Of a stretch of DNA of 13,524 nt, positions 12,979 to 13,524 are shown one piece after another. Numbering within the stretch: position 1 is the first letter of the stretch; each line of letters begins with the position of its first letter. Made by a program: the position numbers and the translations under genes. The notes beneath the pieces were generated by a model that was not told the origin of the DNA, did not search any database, and saw only the letters and a program-made list of their open reading frames with translations. This stretch comes from JBLHGU01 sp047615875 (GTDB lineage: Bacteria > Pseudomonadota > Gammaproteobacteria > Arenicellales > CAJQKF01). The stretch lies in contig JBLHGU010000132.1 of assembly GCA_047615875.1 (NCBI GenBank), positions 1-13,524 of the forward strand, given 5' to 3'.

Positions 12979-13524
12979 ATGAAAATCACCGTTGTGGGAA
13001 CCGGTTACGTGGGGTTGGTAACAGGCACTTGTTTGGCAGAAGTGGGAAATCACGTTCTCTGTATCGATACTGATGCAGACAAGATTGTTAATTTGCAGAG
13101 AGGTATTCTGCCAATTTATGAGCCTGGTCTGGAGTCTATGGTGCTGGAAAATAGTCAGGCGAGGCGTCTGACTTTTTCGACTGATATTAGTCGAGGTGTT
13201 GAGTTTGGTGATATTCTTTTCATTGCAGTCGGCACTCCTGCAGATGAAGATGGCTCAGCAGATTTGCAGTATATTCTTCAAGTTGCAAAATCCATTGGTG
13301 AACATATTAGTTCTCCCAAAGTTGTAGTGGATAAATCAACAGTTCCAGTTGGAACCGCACGGAAGGTGGCAGCAGCAATCTCTGAGGAATTAAAACGCCG
13401 TGGAAATGCCGTAACTTTTTCAGTAGTTTCAAATCCTGAGTTTTTGAAGGAGGGAGCTGCCGTTGATGATTTCATGAAACCGGACAGGATTGTCATTGGT
13501 GTTCAAGATAAACTGGCAGAAGAG
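12979..13524 (+). CDS. ugd: UDP-glucose/UDP-sugar 6-dehydrogenase, 5' part (partial)
   Basis: The first 182 residues of a nucleotide-sugar dehydrogenase, open to the right edge. It oxidises UDP-glucose to UDP-glucuronate with two NAD+, supplying surface polysaccharides. The NAD-binding motif GTGYVG is at 7-12, with the acidic ribose-binding residue in CIDTD. Further family motifs are PIYEPGLE, AVGTPADEDGSADL, DKSTVPVGT and SNPEFLKEGAAVDDFMKPDRIVIG. The catalytic cysteine lies beyond the window. The length of the visible motifs fits the UDP-glucose type (Ugd/UDPGDH) better than the UDP-GlcNAc or UDP-ManNAc dehydrogenases, but this should be confirmed on the full protein. GAGG at 12969-12972, six bases before the ATG, sets the start. 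It may be the first gene of an exopolysaccharide or O-antigen locus. Confidence 0.93.
   Translation, partial: MKITVVGTGYVGLVTGTCLAEVGNHVLCIDTDADKIVNLQRGILPIYEPGLESMVLENSQARRLTFSTDISRGVEFGDILFIAVGTPADEDGSADLQYILQVAKSIGEHISSPKVVVDKSTVPVGTARKVAAAISEELKRRGNAVTFSVVSNPEFLKEGAAVDDFMKPDRIVIGVQDKLAEE

Overview
The window is an ordinary chromosomal stretch of a gammaproteobacterium with moderate GC and all genes on the + strand. The diagnosis rests on gene content and order: gyrA, an aromatic amino acid block (pheA, tyrA, aroA), then cmk, rpsA, ihfB, lapA and lapB, which is a gammaproteobacterial arrangement best known from Pseudomonas and relatives. GyrA has Thr at position 83, as in Pseudomonas aeruginosa, and AroA has the class II EPSP synthase motifs. 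No genus can be named from the sequence alone. I see no mobile elements, CRISPR array, tRNA or rRNA.

Layout. Positions 3-404 hold the 3' end of nuoN (complex I). A 358-base gap follows; it contains a candidate extended -10 promoter for gyrA embedded in a 22-base near-palindrome. gyrA (763-3405) is followed by a perfect 12-bp hairpin. Next come serA (3482-4657), pheA (4678-5730), tyrA (5753-6637), aroA (6639-7940) and cmk (7940-8623), packed with gaps of 22 bases or less and probably one transcript, closed by a strong intrinsic terminator at 8643-8675. rpsA (8720-10396) starts 44 bases later without a Shine-Dalgarno sequence. ihfB (10447-10782), lapA (10920-11207) and lapB (11218-12426) follow. 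A secreted ComEA-like helix-hairpin-helix protein (12570-12857) has its own terminator (12911-12941), and the window ends inside ugd (12979 to edge), which may open a surface polysaccharide locus.

How the genes work together. aroA makes EPSP, the precursor of chorismate; pheA and tyrA draw prephenate into phenylalanine and tyrosine; serA commits 3-phosphoglycerate to serine. cmk, rpsA and ihfB serve CMP recycling, translation and nucleoid structure. lapA and lapB control LPS synthesis, which fits the adjacent ugd because UDP-glucuronate feeds surface polysaccharides.

No new system is evident. The points most worth checking are: the N-terminal chorismate mutase domain of PheA looks shortened and lacks most of its catalytic residues; serA sits where serC is usually found, with serC and hisC both absent; and there are several unexplained inverted repeats, at the gyrA promoter, between gyrA and serA, before lapA and before the comEA-like gene.
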